Below, piece by piece: positions 7,349 through 15,314 of a DNA stretch of 64,000 nt. The stretch is from Brevibacillus panacihumi W25. Lineage in GTDB: Bacteria > Bacillota > Bacilli > Brevibacillales > Brevibacillaceae. A model generated the notes under the pieces. That model worked only from the letters and a program-made list of their open reading frames with translations, made no database searches and had not been told where the DNA came from. The stretch is taken from assembly GCF_000503775.1 (NCBI RefSeq), contig NZ_KI629785.1:1301501-1365500 (forward strand), in the 5' to 3' direction. The translations under genes were made by a program, and so were the position numbers. Positions within the stretch are counted from its first letter, which is position 1, and each line of letters opens with the position of its first letter.

Positions 7349-8296
7349 TCAGGACAGCAAAGCCGCGATTTGATCGGTATCGACATTGCCTCCCGAAATG
7401 ACGGAGACCACTCTCTTGTCCCGCAGAGACGTTTTCGCAAACAAGGCTGCCGCTACCGTCGTCGCACTGGATGGCTCGATCACTTGCTTCATGCGTTCCA
7501 GCACCAGGCGAAATGCCTCGCGTATCTCTTCTTCGCTGACCAGAACGAGGTCGTCCAGGTACTTTTGCAGCACGGGGAAGGTAAGTTCACCTGGCTGCGA
7601 GGTGCGCAGGCCATCGGCGATTGTCGTGGTTCCCGGGATGGAGACAAGCTGGTTTTTTTGCATGGAGAGGAATGTGTCGTTGGCTAGCTGCGGCTCTACC
7701 CCGATGACCTGAACGGAGGGCTTCGTTTCCTTGATTGCGGTCAGGATCCCGGAGATGAGCCCTCCTCCGCCGATGGGAACCAGGATCGCGTCGACATCCT
7801 CCAATTGTTCGAGGAGCTCCAGGCCGATCGTCCCTTGGCCTGCCATAATCAACGGATCGTCGTAAGGAGGGATGTACACGCCATTCTCCTCTTTGGCAAT
7901 CTCCTTGGCCTTGGGCAGACGCTCTGCTGACGTCAGTCCGCATTTCACCACTTTGCCGTTGTAAGCCTGGATGGCTTCCATCTTGCACGTCGCTACATCT
8001 TCCGGGACTACGATCGTCGCGGGGATCCCCAGCCTATTGGCAATATAGGCGACTGCCTGTCCGTGATTGCCGGAAGAAGCTGCTGTAACGGAAGTGGCTC
8101 CTTGTGCAACCGCCTGCTTCACCTTGTTGGCTGCCCCTCGTATTTTGAAGGAACCTGTCTTCTGCAGATGCTCTGCTTTGAAAAACAGCTTGTTGCCGCT
8201 TCGTTTGGACAACTGGTCGGAATGAAGCAAAGGAGTGAAATGAACAGTGTCGGCAATCGCCTCTCGTGCTGCAATGATGTTTTCTCGACTGATCAT
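7349..8296 (-). CDS. Threonine/serine dehydratase-like PLP enzyme (fold type II)
   Basis: 315-residue pyridoxal-phosphate enzyme of the threonine ammonia-lyase/serine racemase group, lacking the C-terminal ACT-like regulatory domain of biosynthetic IlvA, so probably catabolic. Visible: PLP lysine in GSFKIRGA (K51), the substrate loop SSGNHGQ (about 74-80), the phosphate-binding GGGGLISG, and the C-terminal SGGNVD. It follows ridA by 17 bases on the same strand, a sensible pair because RidA clears the reactive enamine made by dehydratases. EutB-type hydroxyectoine catabolic dehydratases belong to this fold, and an ehu importer lies nearby, but no eutA/C/D/E genes are seen. Confidence 0.85.
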   Translation of the reverse strand: MISRENIIAAREAIADTVHFTPLLHSDQLSKRSGNKLFFKAEHLQKTGSFKIRGAANKVKQAVAQGATSVTAASSGNHGQAVAYIANRLGIPATIVVPEDVATCKMEAIQAYNGKVVKCGLTSAERLPKAKEIAKEENGVYIPPYDDPLIMAGQGTIGLELLEQLEDVDAILVPIGGGGLISGILTAIKETKPSVQVIGVEPQLANDTFLSMQKNQLVSIPGTTTIADGLRTSQPGELTFPVLQKYLDDLVLVSEEEIREAFRLVLERMKQVIEPSSATTVAAALFAKTSLRDKRVVSVISGGNVDTDQIAALLS

Positions 8297-8313
8297 GGAC
8301 GTCTCTCCCCCGT

Positions 8314-8772
8314 TTACGATTTTACAGCGATCATAAAATCAATTTCGACCGGCGTATTGACAGGAAGCTCCGCTACGCCGACAGCCGTTCTGGCATGTCT
8401 TCCTTTTTCCCCGAAAATCTGCATAAGCAGCTCGGATGCGGCATCCATCACCTGCGGCTGTTGGGAAAAGCCGGCACCCGACTGCACGTAACCGGTGATC
8501 TTCAGCACCCGCTCTACCCGATCGAGGCTGCCGATTTCCGCTTCCAGACAGCTCAAGCCCCTGAGAACACAGATCCGCGCCAGCTCCTGCGCCTGTTCGA
8601 TCGTGACGTCCTGTCCAACCTTTCCCACATACGGAATGTTGCCGTCGACTCTCGGCACTTGGCCGCTGATGTAGGCGATCCCCTGGTGCACGACAACGGG
8701 CACATACTGGTAAAGCGAAGGGACAGCTTGTGGCAATTCCAAACCCAATTCAAGCAATCGTTCCTTGATCAT
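8314..8772 (-). CDS. RidA family protein (enamine/imine deaminase)
   Basis: About 152 residues from the ATG at 8772, chosen because a TTGGAGGTAGCC site precedes it; the longer frame to 8820 would start inside a terminator hairpin. RidA/YjgF proteins hydrolyse reactive 2-aminoacrylate and related enamines. The C-terminal signature ARTAVGVAELPVNTPVEID includes the conserved substrate-binding Arg. It belongs to the longer subfamily resembling YjgF-like proteins with an N-terminal extension (MIKERLLELGLEL). Its coupling to the dehydratase gene supports the function. Confidence 0.85.
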   Translation of the reverse strand: MIKERLLELGLELPQAVPSLYQYVPVVVHQGIAYISGQVPRVDGNIPYVGKVGQDVTIEQAQELARICVLRGLSCLEAEIGSLDRVERVLKITGYVQSGAGFSQQPQVMDAASELLMQIFGEKGRHARTAVGVAELPVNTPVEIDFMIAVKS

Positions 8773-8787
8773 GGCTACCTCCAAAAT

Positions 8788-8817
8788 AAAACCTCTGCTT
8801 TGCATGCAGAGGTCTCT
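8788..8817 (-). terminator. Intrinsic terminator between the SDR gene and ridA
   Basis: Minus strand ACCTCTGC, loop ATGCAAA, GCAGAGGT, then TTTATTTT: a perfect 8-bp stem with a T-rich tail. It ends immediately before the ridA ribosome binding site, so ridA needs readthrough or a promoter overlapping this region. A TATATT box just upstream (about 8824) lacks a clear -35. Confidence 0.75.
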
Positions 8818-8879
8818 CATTTACATAAATATACCAAATTTTCATGCCAATGATCCAGTTGTCTCGCTGCAAAAGCTCC

Positions 8880-9650
8880 TCACTTCGGCTGCATGCGGAT
8901 GGCCCCGTCCAAGCGTATCGTCTCGCCGTTCAGCATGGCGTTTTCGATGATATGGCCCACAAGGCTGGCGTATTCCCGCGGCTCTCCCAGGCGCGGGGGA
9001 AAAGGAACCATCGCTCCCATGGCATCCTTGGCAGCGCGCGGCAACGTATCGAAAAGCGGCGTGTCGAACAATCCGGGAGCAATCGTCATGACGCGAATGC
9101 CGTAAGGGGCGAGATCACGCGCAATCGGGAGTGTCATTCCCACAATGCCGCCTTTGGAGGCACTGTAGGCTGCCTGACCGACCTGTCCTTCATAGGCGGC
9201 GACCGAGGCTGTGTTGATGATGACACCTCTTTCTCCCTGCTCGTTTGGTTCATTGCCGGCCATCTGTTCTGCCACCAGCCGAATGACGTTGAAGGAGCCG
9301 ATCAGGTTGACAGAGATGACTTTGGAGAAGGCATCCAAGCGATGCGGGCCGTTGCGAGACAAGGTTTTTTGGGCGATTCCGATGCCTGCACAGTTGACGG
9401 CAGCGTGAATGGTCCCGAAGGTTCCGGCGACCTGATCGACGGCATCCCGTACACTCTCTTCACTCGTCACGTCAGCATGGACGTAGGTGGCATAATCTCT
9501 TCCCAGCTCCTGAGCAAGCGCAATCCCCTTCTCCCGGGAAACATCCAGGATGGCTGCCTTCCCACCATGCTCTACCACGTATCTCACTGTTGCTTCGCCA
9601 AGACCGGATGCTCCGCCTGTGACAGCGACGACAGTGTTCTGAATATCCAA
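8880..9650 (-). CDS. SDR-family 3-hydroxyacyl-CoA dehydrogenase-like enzyme
   Basis: 256-residue short-chain dehydrogenase, close in style to type-2 3-hydroxyacyl-CoA dehydrogenases (HSD17B10-like). NAD-binding VTGGASGLG at about 10-18, NCAG near 89-92, and catalytic Ser/Tyr/Lys in [11 protein letters not shown]...YSASKGG; the tail [16 protein letters not shown] is typical of this subgroup. The start is a TTG placed 8 bases after AAGGAG; an ATG nearby is out of frame. It would supply the third step of beta-oxidation beside the enoyl-CoA hydratase at 16737. It has its own sigma-54-type promoter and is closed by a terminator, so it may be a single-gene transcript. Confidence 0.85.
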   Translation of the reverse strand: MDIQNTVVAVTGGASGLGEATVRYVVEHGGKAAILDVSREKGIALAQELGRDYATYVHADVTSEESVRDAVDQVAGTFGTIHAAVNCAGIGIAQKTLSRNGPHRLDAFSKVISVNLIGSFNVIRLVAEQMAGNEPNEQGERGVIINTASVAAYEGQVGQAAYSASKGGIVGMTLPIARDLAPYGIRVMTIAPGLFDTPLFDTLPRAAKDAMGAMVPFPPRLGEPREYASLVGHIIENAMLNGETIRLDGAIRMQPK

Positions 9651-9691
9651 GCCATCCTCTCCTTCCGCTTTTCAGTTCCCAGAAAAAGGAA

Positions 9692-9707
9692 TGCAAGTTG
9701 GATACCA
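9692..9707 (-). promoter_or_regulatory. Sigma-54 (SigL) -24/-12 promoter of the SDR gene
   Basis: Minus-strand TGGTAT-N5-TTGCA keeps the GG-N10-GC spacing that defines sigma-54 promoters. It lies about 42 bases before the TTG start of the SDR gene, leaving a short leader with the ribosome binding site. Repeated TGTCC half-sites 45-100 bases further upstream are placed as activator sites usually are. Confidence 0.65.
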
Positions 9708-9751
9708 GTCTGCCTATCGTTGATCTTTTGCGGCTTTTTGCCGTTGTGTTG

Positions 9752-9808
9752 TGTCCGGTTATTGCGCGAAACGGACAGTTTTTGGACAGAGATGTTCTTT
9801 GCCGGACA
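9752..9808. promoter_or_regulatory. Candidate upstream activating sites (TGTCCG repeats) for a sigma-54 activator
   Basis: An inverted repeat TGTCCG-N14-CGGACA at 9752-9777 is followed by GGACA (9784) and CCGGACA (9802). The block is 45-100 bases upstream of the -24/-12 promoter. No enhancer-binding protein gene is present in the window. Confidence 0.5.
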
Positions 9809-9817
9809 ATTGCCTTT

Positions 9818-11167
9818 CTACAGGTAATCCTCCAGGTTGATACCCTCGTATTGTGGAATTTTGACCCGAAGATAGCGCATCGGCTCGCTGTCCAGTGGAA
9901 TCGTACAATCGAATCCCAGCTTGGAGCCTACTCCTTCATCCGTAGAGGGATCCAGCTTCGAACCCTGGGCGCCATGGACAACTACCAGATCGCGCTCTGC
10001 CTGAAAACGCGTGGCGATCGCCCATTCCACTTCCTCCATATTAAAGATGTCGACGTCCTCATCCACCACGACGACATGCTTGATGTCGAAGCTGTTTGCC
10101 AGTGCGGCCAATATGGCGTTTTTCCCCTCGCCTTCATTTCGCTTGAGAATGGACACGATGGCATGATAACGACAGGTGCCGCCCAGGCTCATATGCACCG
10201 CCTTCACACCCGGTACCGTTTGTTTGATCGATTGCAACAAACTGGCCTCCCGCGGAATACCCCCGAGTAGAAGATGCTCATAGCCCGCTGGCACGATGGT
10301 ATAGAAGATCGGCTGATGCCGATGCGTAATCGCCATGATTTCCACGACCTCTTTATCGCTTCTCGGCCCGTAGTATTTCGGAAACTCTCCAAACGGCCCC
10401 TCTGGCTCACGTACATGCGGCAGGATTTTTCCTTCCAGCACGATTTCGGCAAAAGCAGGGACGTCGATGTCCACAGTCTCACAGCGAACGACCTCAAGCG
10501 GTTCACCTCGCAGCGCTCCCGCAATCTCCAGTTCATCTACCCCAAAGGGTGTACTTGCTTGCGACGCCAGTAGGGTCAAGGGATCGACACCGATGACAAT
10601 CGCACACTCCAGCGCCCTCCCTGCACTCTCCGCCTGTTTGTAGAGATGATAAGTATGTCTGGGGAGAAGCAACGCGCCGAGGCGATTCTTGCCCGTTACC
10701 TGCAGCCGATGAATGGAGACATTTTGCTTGCGCGTGACAGGGTCCCTGACGATGAAGAGTGCTGCAGTCAAATAGTTGCCCGCGTCCTTTTCATGATGAA
10801 CCGGAATCGGCAACAACCGCATTAGATCGATGTCCTCCCTAATGATGTTCTCCTTTACAGGAGCCTCATCATTTCCGACCTGCTTGCAGGGGAGCGGAGA
10901 TGCGACCGCATCCGTGAACCTCCTGATGACGTCATAAGGATCGGTCTCCATCGCCTCGGCAAACTGCTCCCGCGTCGAGCAGATGCCGGACACCACAGGG
11001 ATGCTGTAGTCTTCTACTTGTTTAAAAAAGGCCGCCTTCACACCGTCAAGCTTTTTTGTGACTGCTGCCAGCTCGTACTGAAGGCTGACCTGTTTCTCGA
11101 TGGTCGCAAGGCGTTCTGTCTGTCGCAAATACTCCAGCCAAGTGCGTAATGTCTGCGCTCTTCGCAT
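9818..11167 (-). CDS. UbiD-family prenyl-FMN-dependent (de)carboxylase
   Basis: 449 residues from the ATG at 11167, which follows GGAGGGGGG. UbiD enzymes reversibly decarboxylate aromatic or alpha,beta-unsaturated acids using prenylated FMN. The cofactor region NVSIHRLQVTGKNRLG is at about 149-164 and the active-site block EPEGPFGEFPKYYG at about 254-267, holding the conserved Arg/Glu residues. It lies in one operon with UbiX, which makes the cofactor. The substrate is unknown; the neighbouring dehydrogenases and CoA ligases point to a degradative rather than a ubiquinone role, since Firmicutes of this type use menaquinone. Confidence 0.88.
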   Translation of the reverse strand: MRRAQTLRTWLEYLRQTERLATIEKQVSLQYELAAVTKKLDGVKAAFFKQVEDYSIPVVSGICSTREQFAEAMETDPYDVIRRFTDAVASPLPCKQVGNDEAPVKENIIREDIDLMRLLPIPVHHEKDAGNYLTAALFIVRDPVTRKQNVSIHRLQVTGKNRLGALLLPRHTYHLYKQAESAGRALECAIVIGVDPLTLLASQASTPFGVDELEIAGALRGEPLEVVRCETVDIDVPAFAEIVLEGKILPHVREPEGPFGEFPKYYGPRSDKEVVEIMAITHRHQPIFYTIVPAGYEHLLLGGIPREASLLQSIKQTVPGVKAVHMSLGGTCRYHAIVSILKRNEGEGKNAILAALANSFDIKHVVVVDEDVDIFNMEEVEWAIATRFQAERDLVVVHGAQGSKLDPSTDEGVGSKLGFDCTIPLDSEPMRYLRVKIPQYEGINLEDYL

Positions 11168-11188
11168 GGCTTCTCCCCCCTCCTTCAA

Positions 11189-12043
11189 TTAAACACTTGC
11201 TTGTTTCCCAAAAATATCCCGGTATCTGCGCTGATACATTTTCGTCAATCTCTCGCGCCCCCTCACCTCTGGCGGGGTCGGATACTCTTTTCCGTCCACG
11301 ATGATCGGCTGGTCGTAGCGAATGAGGATATGTGGCAGGTATTCGTTGAGCAACGCATCGATACGCTTGGCGTGCAAGGGGTTTCGAGCCAGCAGTTTCA
11401 GCATGCGCAACCCGAAGCCCACATGACGCCCTTCGTCTTCCTTGATGCGGGCGAAGCCTTCTGCCAATCCGGGCAGCAAGCCTTTGCTGCCGTATACGGC
11501 TTCAAAGACTTCATACCCCGTCATGGCCTGAACTCCCTCGATGACGCCCTGATAGTGGGTCAAGCCTTCCACCAAGGCAGCCTCCCGCTCTTCTTCCCCC
11601 AGTTCCAACGCTGCAAGCATGGTTTTTACCCGATCATCCAGCTTTTGTTGCACCACATTCTTGACTCCGGATATGCGCTCCCGGCCAAATACCTCCTGAA
11701 AATAACGCATGAAAAATTGCGTATGCTTGAATTCCTCCAGCAATTGCGTGCTTAAGAACGCCTGTTGCTCCGTCGAGGAACCCAGCATGATCCACGGGCA
11801 GAATTTCAGGGCGACATTCTCCTCCGCATCCAAAAAACCGGTGCAGAAGTGGATCAGATAACCCTTGAGGTCCTCATCCAGCTCTGCAAAATCCTTTTTG
11901 TCCCGTGTCAGATCAATCGAGGCAGGGTCCCAGGTGCCAAAACGGATCGCCTTTCGATACAAATCCCATGCCACCTCATCCGTGGATTTGTCGAGACCTA
12001 AAATCAGATCGTCAGCAGTCGTCATATTGACTTGCTCCTTCAT
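11189..12043 (-). CDS. R2-like ligand-binding oxidase (R2lox, Mn/Fe ferritin-like)
   Basis: 284-residue ferritin-like protein related to ribonucleotide reductase R2 but without any nrdA-like partner here. Metal ligands expected of R2lox are visible: E74 in FLDAEENV, E104/H107 in LLEEFKH, E169 in GVIEG, E204/H207 in KEDEGRH. V77 and Y164 occupy the positions of the Val-Tyr ether crosslink pair of known R2lox proteins. These use a Mn/Fe centre and bind a fatty-acid-like ligand, with unknown physiological substrate. It sits between UbiD and an alcohol dehydrogenase in one operon, suggesting an oxidation of the pathway substrate. Start may be the ATG at 12043 or the next at 12025; both have good sites. 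Confidence 0.85.
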   Translation of the reverse strand: MKEQVNMTTADDLILGLDKSTDEVAWDLYRKAIRFGTWDPASIDLTRDKKDFAELDEDLKGYLIHFCTGFLDAEENVALKFCPWIMLGSSTEQQAFLSTQLLEEFKHTQFFMRYFQEVFGRERISGVKNVVQQKLDDRVKTMLAALELGEEEREAALVEGLTHYQGVIEGVQAMTGYEVFEAVYGSKGLLPGLAEGFARIKEDEGRHVGFGLRMLKLLARNPLHAKRIDALLNEYLPHILIRYDQPIIVDGKEYPTPPEVRGRERLTKMYQRRYRDIFGKQASV

Positions 12044-12073
12044 TTTTCATTCCCCCTCAACGAAATGAAATGA

Positions 12074-13240
12074 TTAAAACGCTTTTTGCAAAAGCTCCAG
12101 GACTTCCTGCTCGGTCGGCAGCCGAGGATTCCATTTCATCATGCCGCTTTTAAAGGAGTCTTTGGCGATGTCGACCAGCTTTGCTTCTGGAACACCCACT
12201 TCCTGCAGTCTTTGCGGGAGACCAATATCTTGGACAAGCTGACCAACCAATTCAGCTGCCGTTCCCGTTTCTTTCTGAACGCTGCCCAGAACATCTGCGA
12301 TCAACTCCGCTTTTTCCGGACGTACAGGTGTATTGAACGCCACCACATGCGGCAGCAGCAAGCCAATAGCAACCCCGTGCGGAACGTGGCAATGTCCCGA
12401 GAGCGCGCTTCCGATAGCATGAGCAAGGCCTAAGAAGCCGTTGTTAAATGCCATCCCGGCCAGCACGCTGCCCTGGGACATTCCGATCCGTGCTTCCATG
12501 TCTGCTCCGTCTCGAACCGCTCGGCGCAAATGCGGCGCAATCATCTTCATCGCATGGATGGCGAGGGCATCGGAAGCCGGGCTGGAACGCAGGGAAAAAA
12601 ACGTCTCAATCCCGTGGGCCAGCGCGTCAATTCCAGTCGCAGCCGTCATTTTTGCCGGCAAGCTCAACGTCAGGGCAGGATCGATCAAGGCGGTCGATGG
12701 AGCCATATGCGGGCTTGTTACGGTTATCTTGACGTGGTTCTCCCAGTCGGAATAAACTCCGAAGATCGTCACCTCGCTCCCCGTGCCGGAAGTGGTCGGA
12801 ATTGCAATCAACGGGATCGCGGATGCTGCAGGGACGCGATTGACGCCCGCATACTGGCCGATGCCGCCGCCATTTGCCGCCAACACGCGAATTCCCTTGG
12901 CCGTATCGATCGGACTGCCTCCCCCGATCGCCACCATGCAGTCGAAGGACTGCTGCTGGAACATGGCTGCACCCGCTTGGATGGTCTCCAGACTGGGGTC
13001 AGGCTCGACATCGGCGTAGATCTGGAAATGAAGCCCTTTTTCTTCCAGTGAGTGTATCACTTCATCCAAAAGTCCCGCCTGTCGCACTCCTTGATCTGTG
13101 ACGAGGAAGACGCGGCGTACGCCCATCGACAAAAGCATCTCTCCAAGACGGGATGCGCTGCCCACCCCGAACTGGACGTTGGTGGGCAAGTGAAAGGAAA
13201 AAGGAGATTCGATTCCCTGCACGCTTTGATTCGCACTCAT
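12074..13240 (-). CDS. Iron-containing (group III) alcohol dehydrogenase
   Basis: 388-residue NAD(P)-dependent alcohol dehydrogenase. GGGSPIDTAKGI (about 103-114) binds the dinucleotide, TTSGTGSEVT follows near 147, and the metal-binding His/Asp set lies in HGIETFFS and GLAHAIGSALSGHCHVPHG. Its ATG overlaps the aldehyde dehydrogenase stop by 4 bases (ATGA), so the two are coupled and probably act in series, alcohol to aldehyde to acid. Nothing appears damaged. Substrate cannot be told from sequence alone. Confidence 0.9.
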   Translation of the reverse strand: MSANQSVQGIESPFSFHLPTNVQFGVGSASRLGEMLLSMGVRRVFLVTDQGVRQAGLLDEVIHSLEEKGLHFQIYADVEPDPSLETIQAGAAMFQQQSFDCMVAIGGGSPIDTAKGIRVLAANGGGIGQYAGVNRVPAASAIPLIAIPTTSGTGSEVTIFGVYSDWENHVKITVTSPHMAPSTALIDPALTLSLPAKMTAATGIDALAHGIETFFSLRSSPASDALAIHAMKMIAPHLRRAVRDGADMEARIGMSQGSVLAGMAFNNGFLGLAHAIGSALSGHCHVPHGVAIGLLLPHVVAFNTPVRPEKAELIADVLGSVQKETGTAAELVGQLVQDIGLPQRLQEVGVPEAKLVDIAKDSFKSGMMKWNPRLPTEQEVLELLQKAF

Positions 13241-14712
13241 CGGTCTTCCCTCCCCTCTTCGCTCGGCAAGTCATCTATTTCAAAATGAATATGCTTCGTC
13301 TCGCAGTATTCCATCAGTCCATCCACGCCCCGGGTGCGGCCTAATCCGCTCTGCTTGTAGCCCCCGAACTCTGCCTCCGGGAAATTTTTATTGTACGTAT
13401 TGATCCAGACCGTCCCCGCGCGGATTCCTTTCGACATGCGCATTGCCCGATTCAGGTCACGAGTCCACACCCCTGCCGACAGGCCGAAGTCTGAGTCATT
13501 CGCCATCTCGAGTGCCTCTTCTTCCCTCGCAAAGCTTTGAACGGCGAGCACCGGACCAAATATTTCCTCGCGCACGACGCGGCAATGCGAAGGCAACTCA
13601 TCGATGATCGTCGGTGCAAAAAAGCTTCCCTGATCAAATGCTCCGCCTGTAATCCGCTGGCCCCCCGTGACGATTTTTCCTTCGCTCCGTCCAATTTCAC
13701 AGTAATTGGCGATTAGCTCCAACTGAGCCTGATTGACGACCGGTCCCATGTCGGTCGACTCTTCCAATCCATTGCCGACACGCAGATTCTCCGCGTATCG
13801 CTTCATGCGCGACAAGACCTCGCCTTTTACGGATTCATGTACAAGCAGCCGCGAACCAGCCATGCAGATCTGCCCCGCAGAGATGAAAATGGAACGGCCG
13901 ATCACAGGAATGGCCTTGTCAAGATCGGCATCTGCAAATACCACATTGGGAGATTTTCCGCCCAATTCCAGCGCCAGCTTCTTGATATTGCTGGTGGCCA
14001 TCTCCATGATCTGTTTACCTGTTGATGTATCGCCCGTGAAACTGATCATATCCATCTTCTTGCTCGTCCCCATTGCAGCCCCAATACTTCGGCCGGGACC
14101 TGTCACGATACTGACAATACCCTTGGTGAACTGCGGCACCTGATCAATCAGTTTGAATATTTCAACAGATATAGCTGGCGTGAGGCTAGCCGGTTTTACC
14201 AGCACCGCATTGCCCGCCGCGAGTGCCGGAGCAAGCTCCCGAATCATCAAAAGCGCAGGCCAATTCCACGGCGATATGATCCCGACTACGCCGATCGGCT
14301 CCTTGGTGATGACGCCAAAATTATGCGGCTCCAGTTGCACAGAGCGGCCAAACACCGTCCGTGCCGCACCTGCGAAATACTTTAGCGTATCGACACAGCC
14401 GGCCAGCTCCTGGCGGGATTCCTTGATCGTCTTTCCCTGCTCGCGGGTTAGAATGACAGCGAGGCGTTCGAGCTGCTCCTCCATTTTTTGCGCCAAGCCA
14501 AGCAATGCTTCATAACGCCTCTTGGGATTGTATCCCCAATCGCTTCTCTGAAAGACTTCGTACATTTTGTCTATCGCTTGCTCCACGTCCTGAACTGCAG
14601 AGTTCTGTGCGTATCCTACCAGCTCCCCCGTAGCAGGATTAAAAGATTCCAACCACTCTCCCGAAACGGAGGACGTCCACTCTCCGCCAATGTAATTGTA
14701 ATATCGGGTCAC
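13237..14712 (-). CDS. NAD(P)-dependent aldehyde dehydrogenase
   Basis: 491 residues from a GTG at 14712 placed after GGGAGGGG; the alternative ATG at 14757 lies inside ubiX and has no site. Oxidises an aldehyde to its acid. The Rossmann contact ISPWNWPALL is at about 147-156, general base E249 in LALELGGKSPN and the nucleophile C283 in SAGQICMAGS. The GTG overlaps the ubiX stop (GTGA), and its own stop overlaps the alcohol dehydrogenase start, making a tightly coupled ubiX-aldH-adh block. Confidence 0.9.
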   Translation of the reverse strand: MTRYYNYIGGEWTSSVSGEWLESFNPATGELVGYAQNSAVQDVEQAIDKMYEVFQRSDWGYNPKRRYEALLGLAQKMEEQLERLAVILTREQGKTIKESRQELAGCVDTLKYFAGAARTVFGRSVQLEPHNFGVITKEPIGVVGIISPWNWPALLMIRELAPALAAGNAVLVKPASLTPAISVEIFKLIDQVPQFTKGIVSIVTGPGRSIGAAMGTSKKMDMISFTGDTSTGKQIMEMATSNIKKLALELGGKSPNVVFADADLDKAIPVIGRSIFISAGQICMAGSRLLVHESVKGEVLSRMKRYAENLRVGNGLEESTDMGPVVNQAQLELIANYCEIGRSEGKIVTGGQRITGGAFDQGSFFAPTIIDELPSHCRVVREEIFGPVLAVQSFAREEEALEMANDSDFGLSAGVWTRDLNRAMRMSKGIRAGTVWINTYNKNFPEAEFGGYKQSGLGRTRGVDGLMEYCETKHIHFEIDDLPSEEGREDR

Positions 14713-15299
14713 CTGTACCCCTCCCTCTTTTTTTCTCCTTGCTCCATACCCTGCCATCTCTCAAACAGATGGGCTTCCAGACGAAATTGGTCGAGAGCCT
14801 TCTGCACGCTTTGATTCACGATGTCGTCGATGCTTTGCGGAAGATGGTAAAAAGACGGGACCGGGGGGAGAATGATTCCTCCCATCTGCGTGACCGCGAG
14901 CATCTGCTGGATATGGCCGAGGTGGAGCGGCGTCTCACGCAGCATCAGCACCAGCTTTCTGCGTTCCTTCAATTGCACATCCGCGGCTCTCGTCAACAGC
15001 TCGCTATTGTAGCTGTTGGCGATTCCGGAGAGGGTTTTGATGGAACATGGCGCAACGATCATGCCGTCGACCAGATACGAGCCGCTGGAAATCGCAGCCC
15101 CCAGATCCTGGTTGTCGTATACCTTGCTCGCCATCCTCCGCAAATCTTCCATCCGGTAATTCGTTTCGTACTCGATCGTGCGAATCGCTGTGCTGCTTAC
15201 CACCAGATGAACCTCCACGCCCAATTTGCAGCATTGCTCTACGATCCGCACGCCATAAATGGCTCCGCTCGCCCCCGAAATCCCTACCACGAGTCGCAT
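14709..15299 (-). CDS. ubiX: UbiX-family flavin prenyltransferase
   Basis: 196-residue UbiX/Pad1 enzyme that joins a dimethylallyl group to FMN, making the prenyl-FMN used by UbiD. N-terminal GISGASGAIYGVR, the FMN-contact region MIVAPCSIKTLSGIANSYNSELLTRAADV at about 78-106, and LMLRETPLHLGHIQQML are all characteristic. The C-terminal 20 residues are longer and more charged than in compact UbiX proteins. Its presence in the same operon as UbiD makes a self-sufficient decarboxylase module. Confidence 0.93.
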   Translation of the reverse strand: MRLVVGISGASGAIYGVRIVEQCCKLGVEVHLVVSSTAIRTIEYETNYRMEDLRRMASKVYDNQDLGAAISSGSYLVDGMIVAPCSIKTLSGIANSYNSELLTRAADVQLKERRKLVLMLRETPLHLGHIQQMLAVTQMGGIILPPVPSFYHLPQSIDDIVNQSVQKALDQFRLEAHLFERWQGMEQGEKKREGYR

Positions 15300-15314
15300 G
15301 ACAACCTCCTCTCG

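Noticed and set aside
7349-8772. Complete hydroxyectoine degradation locus (eut genes)
   Set aside because: Only a dehydratase-like and a RidA-like gene are present; eutA, eutC, eutD and eutE are absent, so the link to the ehu importer is only a possibility.
11189-12043. Class I ribonucleotide reductase beta subunit
   Set aside because: No alpha subunit nearby, and the Val/Tyr crosslink positions and catabolic context fit R2lox better.
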